DNA from: Rotaria macrura
Lineage: Eukaryota > Rotifera > Eurotatoria > Philodinida > Philodinidae
Assembly: GCA_900239685.1 (NCBI GenBank)
Contig: OENT01000332.1
Span: 1 to 64,000 of the forward strand
Length of the DNA stretch: 64,000 nucleotides
Direction: 5' to 3'
This document shows, piece by piece, positions 1 through 12,934 of the stretch. Under the pieces are notes generated by a model that saw only the letters and a program-made list of their open reading frames with translations, was not told where the DNA came from and searched no databases. Numbering within the stretch: the stretch's first letter is position 1; the number at the start of each line of letters is the position of its first letter. A program made the position numbers and the translations under genes.

Positions 1-2787
1 TACAACATTTCTCAGAGGTAAGTCAAAAATAGTTCAAATTTTGACTTTAGAGAATTGTCGATATGGGGTCTACTACGAATTCAAGAAAGCCAGCATTTGT
101 TAAAGTAATCAATTTTTTCGTACTTACAATGCAATGGCGTGGAATTTCCGGTACTTTGTTCTTGTTCGAAAATTTTCTGCTACGAAAGTTCAATGTCACA
201 AAGATTTCGGTACACCATCCGGTTGATCTCTGTGTGATCTTTCAAATGAGACTAATTTCGAAAAATCCTAGAACGCTGATCCGACTAACATACCATATTG
301 CCAAGGTCATTGTTTTGTGATGAGGCCTATACCAGCGGTCTCAACTATTAGATGATGAACAACTTTTATTAACATGAAAATGTAGCCCAACATCGATACT
401 ATTTATGGTGGAAAAATCTCTTCGATAGCTTTTCTTGTTGTTAAGAAAATAGAAATTTAGTGAAAAGTGTTGCTCTGAAAAGTACTCAAAATATAGCATA
501 CCCTTCATGCTTTCAACGTCTATTTCTCAAGAGTGGTTCATCTGATTGAGGTGAAATTTTCAGTTCATTCCAAAATATGTTTCCATTATTCACTGTGAAA
601 ATATCAAGCAGATTGCTGACAGTCAGTGCGCATCGTTGGTCGCGCGTTAGTTGCAATGCCTCGTAGACGCAGTTCATTTCTTGGCATATTTCTTCCGCTG
701 TTTTACTGTGAAATATCATCGCGATTATAAGCGATCCCAGCGTGTAGTACAAATTTAAGATAAAATATTACTTGTGAACGGTGAATTCATTGACAAAACC
801 GACTGTTTTGAAAATGAAAGCAATGATCTATGAACTGTCTAAGATTGTGATTTGAACGGTTATCATTCGCACTTTTTGAATTTTATTGCGAGATCGCTCT
901 TAAGATGATTGTGCGATCGATGAAAGCGAATGACAAATTATTATTCGCGAATCAGACAAGCATATGACATATCGGACTTTGAAAACTTAGAATAAACGTT
1001 TCCGGACTCAAGAAGCACGGAAACCTATGGTTCAACATTGAAAACAGTTACGGAACCTTTTGGGGGTCATTCGAAAAACCGCAAATCGAGTTTCGAATGT
1101 TTAAAGAATAACTCTGATAGGTTTCTGAGAAAATGACTGTATTGCTTTGATTATTTACCAATGAATAGCTTAGAAGTAGAAAATACATATCTCTTCGAAA
1201 CGAGTTTCGATTATGTGCCACATTTTATGACAGGTACCACTCTGAATTCGTTTTCTTTGAAAGTTTAGCATCGGAATGTTCTGTGTCGACATATGCATAA
1301 TTTCCTAGGGATTCTTTGACAATTTTCACAATTTGAAGATAAAAAGACTCCTATTTTGACCGTCAGCGGTTGTAGCTCACATGCAACCACCTTGATTCTG
1401 ATCTTTACATGTGAAAAGATTGGAAGCTTCTCGAGTATCATAGCTAATACTGAGGCTGGGTATGGATGTAGATATCTCACACATTTCTGCACGAACTATA
1501 GCTTCGATATTTATCAGAAAATATTTTCCGCTCTCAATTCAATTTTCTGTAGAAGACTTGATGTAGCTGTCTTCCTATATACCGGAGGGATGCCGGATCT
1601 GTCTGTCATTGTAACTTTGATTCTTCCGGATAACTTTATTTAATACTGACAGAGGTACATTCATCGATTACGACCACTAGATTCAATATCTAACGGTTAT
1701 ATTGCTGATTGTTCTACCGATATAAGCACCATTAGTTGGTACTAGCCATTATAGATTGGTATAGGTTGACATCGATCGATATGGAACAATATACACTTTA
1801 TAAATCTTTGTATCGACTTTGTTAGAAACTTACCAGTTCCCTAGTAATAGTGAAAGAGTGATTCATCGCCAACGTTACTTTTCTTACGGTGCTACAGTTG
1901 GAATCAAAACCTTTATCACCAACTGAATCAATGATGGTTGTTTCATTATTCGATTAATTCCGATAAGATTTTTCCTAATGTTTATCAACATTATACGTTC
2001 GATTTTGGATAAAATCAATCTTGTTAATAAATATTACTTTATTGTCTCTCTTAGAGCAACCTTCTCGTTGTGACGTTGAAAACTTTTCGTCATCTGTAGC
2101 TTTTGTCTCTAGTGTTGTTAGCGAGTAATACCAACGTTCAGGCAAATGAAAAACGAAAGTTTTCATATTGGAATGAAGATTGTAACTTCAGATAATGTGA
2201 ATCTCATATATATTTTAGTAGTAAAATAAATGCTTGATTTCACTTATCTCGTACAATGTACTTTATTTTGAATATTTACTAGGAAGAGCAAAGTCACATG
2301 GTGATCAGAATGATATGCTCGGAAAATGTCGCTAGGAAATATCGAATGATTGTTGCTTATGACTATTATTAATGGTGGGTAATTAATACCTCATGTAAAG
2401 GCAATAGAAGAGTTGAGCGAAAAGCTGCTATTTAAGCGAAATTCTTTTCTCTTGGTTGATGCTGTTGCAATGTGCAACGGATGTAACTCAAGCAAAATCT
2501 CTATCTATTGCAAAGTATGAATTGTTCATTCATAAAATTTTTACACGGAAACGAAAACCGTTTTGATCATATGCGTATCCAATATAATGCAGATTTATCG
2601 GGTTAGACCAAAAAAGCAAAAAAATGGTATTCGACGCCGTATGTATAGTCTTGGTGAACGATATTATGTTTATGGAATAATTAGACAAATTATCATTCAC
2701 AGTTGCTACAGAGAAAAAATAACATATTATCAATTTTTTGTCTTTACTTGCATTTTTTTTCTTCTGGAACGTTAGCATTAAAACATA

Positions 2788-5783
2788 CCCACGCCACGCA
2801 GTCATTCAAACGCTAAAACGGTGTTTAAATGCATTGAAGAAAAAAAAAGAAGAGAACAAGCGCTTTAGAGTTGTTTACTTCACAGGAAAAAGATAGGAAC
2901 GCGTTCAAACGCGTGCGTCACGTCATAACGCGTTTTGACTCGTTAAATAGATGAATTTTTAGAAATGAATGCGATCGAGTCTTACGTTTTGGTATAGTTG
3001 ATATAGATGATATAAGAAAAGATCAAATATCGATGTATTCTACGAGAAAAGAACATCAATGAAACTATAACAATTATTGAAGTAGCAGATTTATATATGA
3101 CACAAACATTAGTAAGTGAATAGTATACATGTATTGTTGGCAGTCTAGCTGTGTTTAGTGAACCAGTAAGTTATTTTGTAGATGACTTTATATGAACTTA
3201 TCTCCAAAAAAGAGAAGCGGAGCAGTTTAGAGACGAAGCTGTTGAAGGAAAATAATGAACTTATTTGCTTGCTGAGCACGAAGGATGAAAAGCTGTATGG
3301 GACTTAGTGTAATAGCAAAAGATGTCCGCAGCCTAGCTGACGAATTTCAAAAAAGTTTTTATTATTAAGTAGGAATAGTCAAAATGTTCAAGCACATTTC
3401 TATTTTTAATCAAAATTACATGAATTAGTCATCGCCGTAATCCACTCGTTGAAATTGTGCTCCAATAGATTAATGAATATCATACATCTTCAACGAAAAG
3501 ATTCCAGAAAATGACGAGAACAGCATTTTTTCATGTTCAAAATTTTACTTTTCTCATGTTTAAAGTATAGAATATCTTGATCAGATGTCGCATGTCGATC
3601 ACCACTACTGGCCTCAGGTTTTCACAAAACCATTCCATTCATCTTTTGAACAATTTAGGCGACCTATCCACACGACTTTATTTTCTCATAATCATACCTT
3701 GCACTTTATTCACATAAATTGATTCGACAGAAATATCTTTTTGTAGGAAAAGCTTTTTTTTTCAATAATTCTATTTTTCTTTTTTGTGCTTTTGAATGAA
3801 TGGTATCGAAACAAACAGTTTTCGAGCAAAATTGCTCATTTTTAAGTCTTAACTTTTAATTTCTTTTGTTTTAGTCGAATAGAAAAATATCTTAAATCTT
3901 GCTGCTTTATTGAGTTCAACTTGAATATTAAAGTTAGCTTGGTAAATCTATCTTACATGAGTATGTTTGGCCGTTATTATTGAAAATGCATCGGGGCATT
4001 TAAATCACTCAACATCGTGAGTTTTAATACGTTTAGCTGTGAATGCGTTTAACTGACAATGATAATCCACGCAAACAGAAAAATGCTGTAAACACTGCTT
4101 TCACGGGTTAAATTTAAACATGAAAGAAATACATGCATTAAAACTCGTCTAAGTCACTAATTTAAGAATTGAACGCGTGAAAACGATAATTTTTTACTAC
4201 CAACGCATTTTTACTGATTTAGTGAAAATATTGTATCTATGAGTACGTTAAAATCTGCACAATTAATAGATTTGACGATTGAATGCTTTTTAGCATGAAC
4301 TAAACGTCTGTTTTAAAGCGTTGACGTGAAATGAATTTTGAGGATTATCTTTTGACATAACTCATTCACTTAATATACGTGTCCAAAGAAAAGTGCATTT
4401 AAATAAAAACACACGAGTATGACTCTATCATTTCTAAGTGGTCCCAATTTGATTAAATACTAAGTAAAAGCAGATTTTTGAACAGGGAGATATTTAAAAC
4501 TAGCTCCAAATTGAAATGCAATGTTGTATATGGTTTTGCATGATCATCTATCCATGAAGTACCTGCAATGACTATGTTTATTTTATTTTTAATCTAGTAT
4601 TGTCTGATGTTTACATCCACTAGTAAAGATGTCTATTTGTATTCGGAATCGATTAGGAATAGTTGCAGCTGTAGAAACTTTATTTTTAAAAATCATATCA
4701 AATTCACTTCTTTCCAATTAAGAACGGCATTCTTATCCGAACTCGAATTCATCATCATTCTCACGTAGAAAAAATCCCATTTTTTTCTATTGTCTATAAT
4801 TAAAAACCGGCTAAACTGGTACCATTTCAATGACATTTCTAATCAAAATAATGGTACAAATTAATTAAACTTTCGAAAAATTGGTTTTCACGATGATCAC
4901 GCTAAAACTTATCCATCTCAAACTTTAAGTTGAAAACTCGTTTGATTTTGTTTTTCCAAACTTCTCTTCTTCATGAAAAGCAATAACTAAAATACTAGAT
5001 CAACCGCTAATATATATGTATCCACTTCGAGACCCGATCACATTCTATATCTATTTATGTACAAAAAAGGATAAATTATATTAAGAATCGATCAATCAGT
5101 TTCAATCGATCAAAACTGATCTTGATAGATTGCAATTCAAATAATGTTCCTAATAGTCTTATTAAAATTGACTAGCAATCGAATGATCCGATATAAATCG
5201 ATTTTCAGAAATTGAACTGATTTTAATCATTATTTTATTTTGAAAAATTCGAAAACAGTTATTATCATTGATTTTAACCAAAAAGAAAATATATGAAACC
5301 AAATTTTTCTTGGTGTTTTTCACCTCGATCCCTTTTCACCATCAATGCAAGCTGTGCACGCAAATTATATTTAATATAAGAAGAAAATTTAATTCACTTA
5401 GAAATACGTATGTTTGGTCTAATCATTATTTGGCTGCCTCATAAGTATGAGTATGCCTCATCGAATCCACCCTGAAGAAAGTTCGAACTAATTAAAACGC
5501 GTAGAACTATGAACTCCGCGCTCTATCGTTGAAACAACTATGGAGAACGCCTTGAAACGTATGAATAAGTATTAATATTTTTGCGTTTTACGGCGTTTAC
5601 TTTCTCAATTCGTTTAAACGGTTGACTGTTTTCTAATATAGAGTGCTGTGAAGTGTAAGTTTACAAAGCGTTAAAACGCGTTAAATCAGACATTTTTGTC
5701 TGTGTAAAATGCGTTGACAGAAGAAAAAGAGAACCTATGTTTCAACGCATTAATTTCGTAATTTTGACTGCTTGGGTTTATTG
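2788..5783. mobile_element. About 3.0-kb insertion private to copy A, probably a non-autonomous DNA element
   Basis: Copy B lacks this segment: its sequence runs straight through near 12455-12480. The copy A insertion is flanked by AAACATA at 2781-2787 and 5784-5790, a likely 7-8 bp target duplication. The ends are imperfectly inverted: CCCA..GCAGTCA on the left against TGACTGCTTGGG on the right. The subterminal regions and interior are littered with AACGCGTT-like palindromic words (near 2897, 2930, 5670 and as degenerate forms at 4010-4330). No transposase is visible; the only exon-like piece is at 3182-3307. Exact ends are uncertain by a few bases. Confidence 0.7.
3182..3307 (+). CDS. Short exon-like ORF inside the copy A insertion (gene fragment?)
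   Basis: A 41-codon frame opens directly after a TTTTGTAG acceptor-like motif and ends at TAG. It is rich in Lys, Glu and Leu and looks helical, with segments such as KEKRSSLETKLLKENNEL. It uses AAG, CTG, GAG and CGG codons more than the surrounding AT-rich DNA. I do not recognise it. It may be a captured exon or a remnant of an element gene; chance is also possible at this length. Confidence 0.25.
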   Translation: MTLYELISKKEKRSSLETKLLKENNELICLLSTKDEKLYGT

Positions 5784-6230
5784 AAACATATCCCTCAAAA
5801 ATCAGAAGGCTCTGAGGACTTCTCCACCATTTTTCATGTTCGTTTTCGTTTTATTCAACATGTTCCGCTTTGACTTTTGCATTATCAACCATAAAAGTAT
5901 TTGCAACTGATATCAGGTTGAAAGAAAAATATCATGGTTGGAAAAAAGCAATCATGACTCATTTTATTTGTCTTTAGAAATTTCCAACGTGCAAATCCAA
6001 AGGAGAAAAACAAAACAAAAATGAAGTATTTTGTCAGCAAGGTTATAACAGTAACGTCTACTAACGGGAAGCCTGCTTCGTTCGAATACTTTGTTATGAA
6101 CTAGTTCGATTCCTCACGTTTCATCCTACGTATGTTAATACCTATAACCTTGATTTAGGCAAGAGATATATGCATTCTTTTGTTTCTATTTATTCCCAGT
6201 CATTTTGGAATATTCTTAACAATATCAAAT

Positions 6231-6238
6231 TATATAAA
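6231..6238 (+). promoter_or_regulatory. TATA-box-like motif upstream of the copy A gene
   Basis: TATATAAA lies 34 bp before the ATG at 6272. The same motif at the same distance is kept in copy B (12895-12902), so the core promoter appears conserved. This spacing would leave only a very short 5' leader. Confidence 0.45.
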
Positions 6239-6271
6239 GCACATATATTGCTCCGTTGAAATTGTAACATA

Positions 6272-7873
6272 ATGATAGACAATACCGACGAGTCAATAAC
6301 AACGCAGAAAACATTTCGCTTCGCTTCAGGTCAAATTCTAACTCTTGATGAAGATCTGATCGAAAAAATCCCCTATTTATCTGCTATCGTGTCTTCTGCA
6401 CCTTACTATGAAACAGCACGTGACGAATTTGGCCACTATAAATTGGATCCATCAATTGACTATAAACAGTTTTGTTTCGCCGTCGAATCACTTTCGTTTC
6501 ATTCCATTCGACAGTTATTCACTCACCTACCTAAAGAAAATCATGTTATACCTATTATTGCTCTTCTCGATTTTCTTGGGATTGCACCGCAACCAGATCC
6601 AAGTTTACTTGAGGTCAATTCAACTTTCTTCTCAACTTTAGTATATAGACCTTTGGTACAAGGTTATGAGCAAATAATTAGGCCAGATGTTATTCAAGAT
6701 ATGGCTGTTCGATTTGCAATTGCAATCGCTAAAGAGAAATATGATTTCACTAGTGATGAAGTGATCGATCAAATATATTGGTTTGTAATGTTTATTTTAA
6801 GTGCTTTCCGACTATTTGGACCTCGCCTTCGTCATCATGTATACAGGATTGCTGAAAGTTGCTTTTCTATTTTCAAACCATTGTTATTAAAACCTTTCAA
6901 CAAGCTTGTACTTCGAACCAAGACAGAGTCAGGAACCTTTCGTGCAACTACAAATCAGTATGACGTTGAACCAGACGAAGATAACAGAGACCACTGGAAG
7001 GAAATGCTCTATGAATCGTCCGTGAAGAAGTTTTTTTTCTCTGGTAGAAATTTCAAAAAACGGGAGAAATTAATTAGGGATCGATTCTATAAAGACTTTC
7101 GTAGACTCCATACTCGGTGGCCTTCGGCAGCACAAGGCCAAAGAGAAATTCTGGAGGTAGTCTATCGGCGTGTACTTGAGATTACGTATGAAAGTTTAAA
7201 TAGTGAAATATGTCGACGGGGAGTAATGGAAATAAATAGACTCAACAGTTTATACAAAGCGACGAATGAAGACGGTCTTTTGTATCCATTATGGCGCGAA
7301 GAGTTACCAAAAGAAATATCTGATATATGGAAACGTGAATCGGTACAAAATGAAATACGGGAGCGTATCTTAGAAGAATTATCTGTATTAAAACCGAAAT
7401 TAGAACAGAAACATAGTGAATTACTCACAAAAATACTAGAATATCAAGAAACTCACGATATATTACATGAATCTTCGACGTGGGATATATTCCATTTTCA
7501 TTATTCGTATTTCACTCCACTCCATCGTTGTTATTCTTTTCAAATATGGCAAGAAGAAACTTCATGTTATGAGTTCGTACTCGATAAGTTACGTCAAAGA
7601 TCAACTATACAGGAACAAATATATCGACATGTACTAAACTCATTACATTTTAACGCTTCAAAGCAGTTCACACAGTGGAAGAGTACGCAACATGACATAT
7701 GTAAACTACGTAGTGAATTGTCGCCCTGTCTGCCAGTTAAAGCATTTCTTCCTCTTGTATCAAATAATGCCATGCATCGAAATTATCAAGTTCCAGTAAA
7801 TAAACCTAAATCGTTGCAAAAACAACTTCGACCAAAATATACCACGCATAAATTTAGACTATTTCGACCATGA
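6272..7873 (+). CDS. Uncharacterised protein with BTB/T1-like N-terminal domain (copy A)
   Basis: A 533-residue single-exon gene. Residues about 13-104 follow a BTB/POZ (potassium-channel T1 / KCTD-like) pattern: a TFRFASGQILTLDED strand pair, then a YKLDP..DYKQF segment typical of the 'G-x-Y-x-I-D...F' core. Residues about 105-235 are helical and hydrophobic, ending in KPFNKLVLR. The C-terminal third is charged and helical, probably coiled coil (KEISDIWKRESVQNEIRERI). There is no signal peptide or clear membrane span. BTB domains usually assemble oligomers or recruit cullin-3 ligases; whether this one does is unknown. The ATG follows a conserved TATA-like box. Its paralogue at 12935 is highly similar apart from residues about 250-295 and the C-terminus. 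Gene certain; family assignment tentative. Confidence 0.85.
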   Translation: MIDNTDESITTQKTFRFASGQILTLDEDLIEKIPYLSAIVSSAPYYETARDEFGHYKLDPSIDYKQFCFAVESLSFHSIRQLFTHLPKENHVIPIIALLDFLGIAPQPDPSLLEVNSTFFSTLVYRPLVQGYEQIIRPDVIQDMAVRFAIAIAKEKYDFTSDEVIDQIYWFVMFILSAFRLFGPRLRHHVYRIAESCFSIFKPLLLKPFNKLVLRTKTESGTFRATTNQYDVEPDEDNRDHWKEMLYESSVKKFFFSGRNFKKREKLIRDRFYKDFRRLHTRWPSAAQGQREILEVVYRRVLEITYESLNSEICRRGVMEINRLNSLYKATNEDGLLYPLWREELPKEISDIWKRESVQNEIRERILEELSVLKPKLEQKHSELLTKILEYQETHDILHESSTWDIFHFHYSYFTPLHRCYSFQIWQEETSCYEFVLDKLRQRSTIQEQIYRHVLNSLHFNASKQFTQWKSTQHDICKLRSELSPCLPVKAFLPLVSNNAMHRNYQVPVNKPKSLQKQLRPKYTTHKFRLFRP

Positions 7874-8164
7874 TTATTTATTTCTAAGAAGATGTAAACG
7901 ACATGGAATTGTTCATCGTACTTGTTTTGTCTATTTTCTAAAAAATACCTTTCCAATCGTTTTCTCTTCGAAGGAATAAAACCATTTTAATGAATTACTA
8001 TTTGCTGTATTAGATTTCCGAATATCAATAGAATTTGCATTTATTTATCTGAATTCAGTTACGTCTAATATGAAAATACGTTTCCATGAAGAGCAATGCA
8101 TTGTTCGCTGCATGAAAGAGACGATAGTATCTGTGATGGACACCGACGCTTGAACCGATGACAC

Positions 8165-8222
8165 TTGGGCTGCGACAGTTGAGTCTCTCGACAATTGAGC
8201 TGCAAACTCTTGAGCCTACAGA
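8165..8222. repeat. Degenerate CGACAATTGAGC-type repeat
   Basis: Several partial copies of a word such as CGACAGTTGAG / CGACAATTGAGC lie here, just after copy A homology ends. The same word, in inverse orientation, forms the array at 51282-51386 and occurs singly near 50570. A short TGTGGG / CCCACACCC tract follows at about 8258-8290. Confidence 0.5.
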
Positions 8223-8744
8223 CTTTGGAGCCTTTTAAAAGCAGGTTAGATGTCTGTGTGGGTTTTCTCATTTCACCCACACCCACACCGTCACTGAAGG
8301 ATATTCATTGTATTTCGTTTTCCAACATATTTCTGCTACAATATTTCCCATCGAAAAACCTGTTTCGAATATTCACTGAATGTTTGATATAGCTCCAAAC
8401 GAGCTTTCATAATTTATAAAATAGTTTCGAATGTTAATTAATTTTACAAAGATATCACTTACTTTCGAATTTCTTGTTTCATTTTACTGTGGTACCCTTC
8501 AAGAAAATCAAAAACTTTCGATCTTCGATTTTCAGCCGGACATTTTGAGAACATAAAGATCACAAAAAGAAATGTTTATGGTGAAAATATGTGTTCTCTA
8601 TAGTTTCCCCGAGGAATTATGGAGACACGAAAAATTAGTGGTATTGAATTCCCGCATATAATATGAGAACGTTGAATCCTTCACCATTTTTCATTGGTAA
8701 GTCGAAATTAGTTCGAATTTTGAATTTAGAGGATGTTCGGTATG

Positions 8745-9680
8745 CACAAGTCGATATTCTTGTCTGTATTCTTTCCATATTCTTTTTTTGCTTAGAAATC
8801 TGTCAAGATTCTTGTTCAATTTCTTCCATGTAAGATTCTTGTCAGATTTACAAGATCTTGTCAATCAGACAAGAATCCGGTAGACAGAATCTTAGATGGC
8901 TAGGCAAGAAAGCGCTAATCTGGAAAGAATCTTGCACTTCTTGAAATCCCTGACTGATTCTTTTTATTATAGTCTACGTTTTTTTTTCTCGACTAATCTG
9001 ATCAGATTCTTATATTGTTTTTTGAATCAGTATGCGCCTATTATATTTAGATTTATCGTCATCATCGTTATTAATAGTAAAACGTTTTCACAATAAAACT
9101 TAAAAAAAGGGAGCGCTACAGTGGCACATTTCATTTCAAGATCTTAGACATATGACAAAAAATATACGATACTACAAGTAACGATAAAACAGAAATTGCG
9201 AACAAGAGCAGCTATGAAATCGTAATTTTAATTGATAAATGACAGTGTTTCAAGAAAATAAAATAAATCTATTGAAATATTCAGGAAATAATCACTACTA
9301 AGATTCTTCTTCGTGATTTTCATCATTTAGAGCCATAGGAAAAGCTCAATAAACCAATAAATTTCATCATAACATATTAATATGCATTTATCTTTACTGT
9401 GCAACGTATAGGAGTCGTCTAAATTTCAAGTTCTTATACATTTCATCGTGTTAACGGCTGAGAATTTTTTGAACGAATGCACGATATAATGAGTGTTAAT
9501 GATTTATATATATCTTAAAAAATGGCTGAAAGATATTCCTCTTGAAATTCTTGTAAGACTCTTTATATTTTTCTTTCATCGATAGAAAGAGTCTAGGTTG
9601 AACTTCAAGACTGAAGAGAATCTTGACAGATTTCTCTGAAAAAAAGAATCTGGAAAGAATAGAGACAAGAATTTCGACTT
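8745..9680. mobile_element. About 0.94-kb inverted-repeat element private to copy B
   Basis: The first about 45 bp and the last about 45 bp are inverted copies: CAAGTCGATATTCTTGTCTG at the left, and on the other strand at the right AAGTCGAAATTCTTGTCTC. Both continue into an ATTCTTTCCA..ATTCTTTTTTT tract. Copy A lacks it (near position 62). The interior repeats an AAGAATC word and has no convincing gene; the 66-codon frame at 8896 looks like chance. A short TATG flank on both sides could be the target duplication. Likely a MITE. Confidence 0.7.
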
Positions 9681-12090
9681 ATGTGGGCTCTAATTTGACA
9701 TATAGAAAGCTAGCATTTGACAACAAAATCTACTTTCTCGTACTTAAAGCGCAATGACGTGGAATTTTCGGTACTTTGCTCTTCTTCGAAAATTTTCTGC
9801 TACCAAAGTTCAATATCATAAAGATTTCGGAACACCATCCGGTTGATCACTGTGTGATCTTTCAAATGAGACTAATTTCGAAAAATGCTAGAGTGCTGAT
9901 CCGACTAATATACCATAATGCCAAAGCCATTGGTTTTGGATGAAGCCTACACCAGCGGTCTCAACTTTTAGATGATGAAGAACTTTCATTAACATGAAAA
10001 TCTAGCCCAACATCGGTACTATTTATGGTGAAAAAATCTCTTCGATTTTTATCTTTGTTGTTAAGAAAATTAAAAGTTACTGAAAAGTGTTGCTCTGAAA
10101 AGTACTCAAAATATAGCATACCCTTTCATGCTTTCAACGTCTATTTCTCAAGAATGGTTCATCCGATTGAGCTGATAATTTCAGTCCATTCCTAACTATG
10201 TTTGGCCTATCTACTATGAAAATATCAGCCAGATTGGCGAAGGTCAGTGCGCATCCTTGGTCGTGGCTTCGGTGCAATTCATCGTAGAGGCAGTTCGTTT
10301 CTTGACATTTTCCTTCCGCTGTTTATTGTGAAATATCCTCGTGGTTATAAACAATCCAAGTGCGTGGTTCAAATGCAAGATAAAATATTACTTACTAACG
10401 GTGACTTCAGCATGAAAGGCGACTAATTACACAGTATTCGAAAATGAAAGTAATGATCTATGAACTGCAAGATGAACTGTCTAAGATTCTAAATTGAACT
10501 TTTATCATTTGCACTGTTTCAATTTTAGTGTCGAGATCGCTCTAAAGATGATTCTGTGATCGATGAAAGAGCTTCAAAGAGAACGACAAATCAGTTTTCG
10601 CGAATTAAACAACCACATAACATATCAGATAGTAAAAACTTAGAATGAACGATTCCGGGCTCAAGAAGTACGGAAACCTATGGTTCAACATTGAAAACTG
10701 CTGCAGAACCTTGCGGGGATCATTCGAAAAACTAAAAATCCGATTTCAAATGTTTGAAGATTAACTTTGATAGGTTTCTGAGAAAATAACTCTATTGCTT
10801 TGATTATTTACCGATGAATAGCTTAGAAGTAGAAAATACATATCTCTTCGAAACTCGTTTCGATTATTTGCCACATTTTATCACACGTACAACTCTGAAT
10901 TCGTTTTCTTTGAAAGAATAAGCATCGAAATGTTCTGTGTAAACATATGCATGATTTTCTAGGGATCCTTTGTGAAGTTTCAGAATTTGAAGATAGAAAG
11001 ACTCCTATTTTGCCCTTCAGCGGTTGTAGCTCATAAGGAACCAGGTTGATTCTGATCTTAACACGTAAAGGATTCGAAGCTTATCGTGTATCAAAGGTAA
11101 TAATAAGGCTGGGTATGCACATTGATATCTCACACACTTCCGAATGCTCTGGCTTCTATATTTATCAGAAAATATTTTTCGTTCTTAATTTCAGTTTTCT
11201 GTAGTCGACTGGATGTAGTTCTCCTCCTTTACACCGGAGGAATGTCGGATCTGTCGGTCATTGTAACTTTGATTCTTCCATGCAACTTAATTTAATACTA
11301 ACAGAGGTACATTCAACCATTACGACGACTAGATTCAACATGTAACGGTTACGCTGCTGATTGTTCTACAGATATAACCACCATTACTTGGTATTAGCGA
11401 TTATACATTGGTAAAGGTGGAAATTGATCGATATGGAACAGTATAAACTTTGTAGCTGTTTCTATCGACTTGCGCTAGCTACCGGTTCAGTAGTAAAAGT
11501 GAAAGAGTGAATCATCGCCAACGTTACATTTCTAATGGTGCTACGGTTGAAATGAAAACTTTTATCGCCTCCTGATTCAACGATGTTTACTTCGTGATTT
11601 GATTAATTCTGATAAATTGTTTCCCAATGTTTCTCAACAGTATCCGTTTGATTTTGGATGCAATCAATTTATTTATTTAATATTACTTTATTTCCTCTCT
11701 TAGAACAACCTTCTCGTTGGGGCGTTGTAAATTGTTCGTCATCCGTAGCGTTTGTTTCTTGTGTTGTCATCGATTACTTATTATGTTCAGGCATATGAAA
11801 AACGAAATTTTTCAGATTAGAATGAAAACTGTAACTTTAGGTAATGTGACTCCCATATAAATTTTAGTAGCAAAATAAATGCCTGATATGATTCATCTCG
11901 TACAACCTACTTTATTTTGAATATTTACTAGGAAGAGCACAGTTACATGGTGATAAAAACGATGTCTGGGAAAACGTCGAAAGGAAATAGGGAAGTATTC
12001 TTCCTTTTTTATAATTGTACTAGTCCAGATTTTAAACCATTAGGAATGCGAGGCAACTAATACTTGATGTAAAGGAAATACGTAGAAGAC

Positions 12091-12360
12091 TTGAGGAAAG
12101 AGCTTTTATTTGAGAGAAATTCTTTTGTCTTGCTTGAAGCTGTTGCATTTTTAACTGATGGAACTCAAGCAAAATCTCTATCCATTGCAAATCAGGAATT
12201 GATCATTCGTAAAATCTTCACAAGAAAACGAAAATCGATTTCATCAGATGCGTATTCAATATACTGTAGATTTATCGCTTTAGAGCAAAATAAGCGAAAG
12301 ACATTGGTATTCGACGCCGTATATATAGTGTTAGTCAACGATATTATGTTAATGGAATAA
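12091..12360 (+). CDS. Small ORF in copy B, disrupted in copy A
   Basis: An 89-codon open frame with no recognised domain; it is Lys/Arg-rich in the middle (RKIFTRKRKSISSDAYSIY). The homologous DNA in copy A (about 2420-2700) is interrupted by stops and shifts. It could be an old coding exon decayed in A, or a chance frame. Confidence 0.2.
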   Translation: MRKELLFERNSFVLLEAVAFLTDGTQAKSLSIANQELIIRKIFTRKRKSISSDAYSIYCRFIALEQNKRKTLVFDAVYIVLVNDIMLME

Positions 12361-12894
12361 TTAGATAAATTATGATTCATAGGTGCAACAGAGAAAAATC
12401 ACATATTATCAATTTTTTGTCTTTGCTTAAATTTTGTCTCTTCTAGAACGTTAGAACTACAACATATATTAAAAACATATCCCTCACAAATCAGAAGGCT
12501 CTGAGAATTTATCCATCATTTTTCATCTTCGTATTCTTTTTCTTTGAATTGTTCCATTTCGACTTTTGCATTGTCAACCATCAAAATATTTACGACGGAT
12601 ATCAGGATCAAAGAAAAATGTCATGGTTGAAAAAAAGTAATCATGACTCATTTTATTTGCCTTTAGAAATTTCCAACGTGCATATCCAAAGGAGAAAAAC
12701 AAAACAAAAATGCAGTATTCTGTCAGCACGATACAATAGTAAAGTTTAGAAACGGGTAGTCTCTTTCGTTCGATCCCTCACGTTTCGTCAAACGTATGTT
12801 AATACCTATAACCTAAATTAACGAACAGATATATGCATTCTTTCGTTTCTTTTTATTCTTAGTCATTTTCGAATATTCTCAACAACATCAAATT

Positions 12895-12902
12895 ATATAA
12901 AA
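12895..12902 (+). promoter_or_regulatory. TATA-box-like motif upstream of the copy B gene
   Basis: TATATAAA, 33 bp before the ATG at 12935, at the same relative position as in copy A. Confidence 0.45.
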
Positions 12903-12934
12903 CAGATATATTGCTCCGTTGAAATTGTACCACA

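Larger units (their letters stand above)
1..8140. repeat. Tandem segmental duplication, copy A
   Basis: This block aligns collinearly with about 8680-14800. Shared stretches include the DNA around 60-2780, the run-up to the gene at 6272, the gene itself and about 270 bp after it. Homology fades near 8140. The copy already runs off the left edge of the window. The first 2.8 kb has no gene I can support: its open frames are short and are not preserved between copies. An insertion (2788-5783) is private to this copy. Copies differ by many substitutions and small indels, so this is not a recent assembly duplicate. Confidence 0.9.

Noticed and set aside
6100..6125. GTTCGATTCC word like a tRNA T-loop
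   Set aside because: No matching acceptor, D or anticodon arms around it, and the copy B sequence does not preserve it.
8896..9096. 66-codon hydrophobic frame
   Set aside because: It lies within the copy B-specific MITE-like insertion and has no counterpart or domain.
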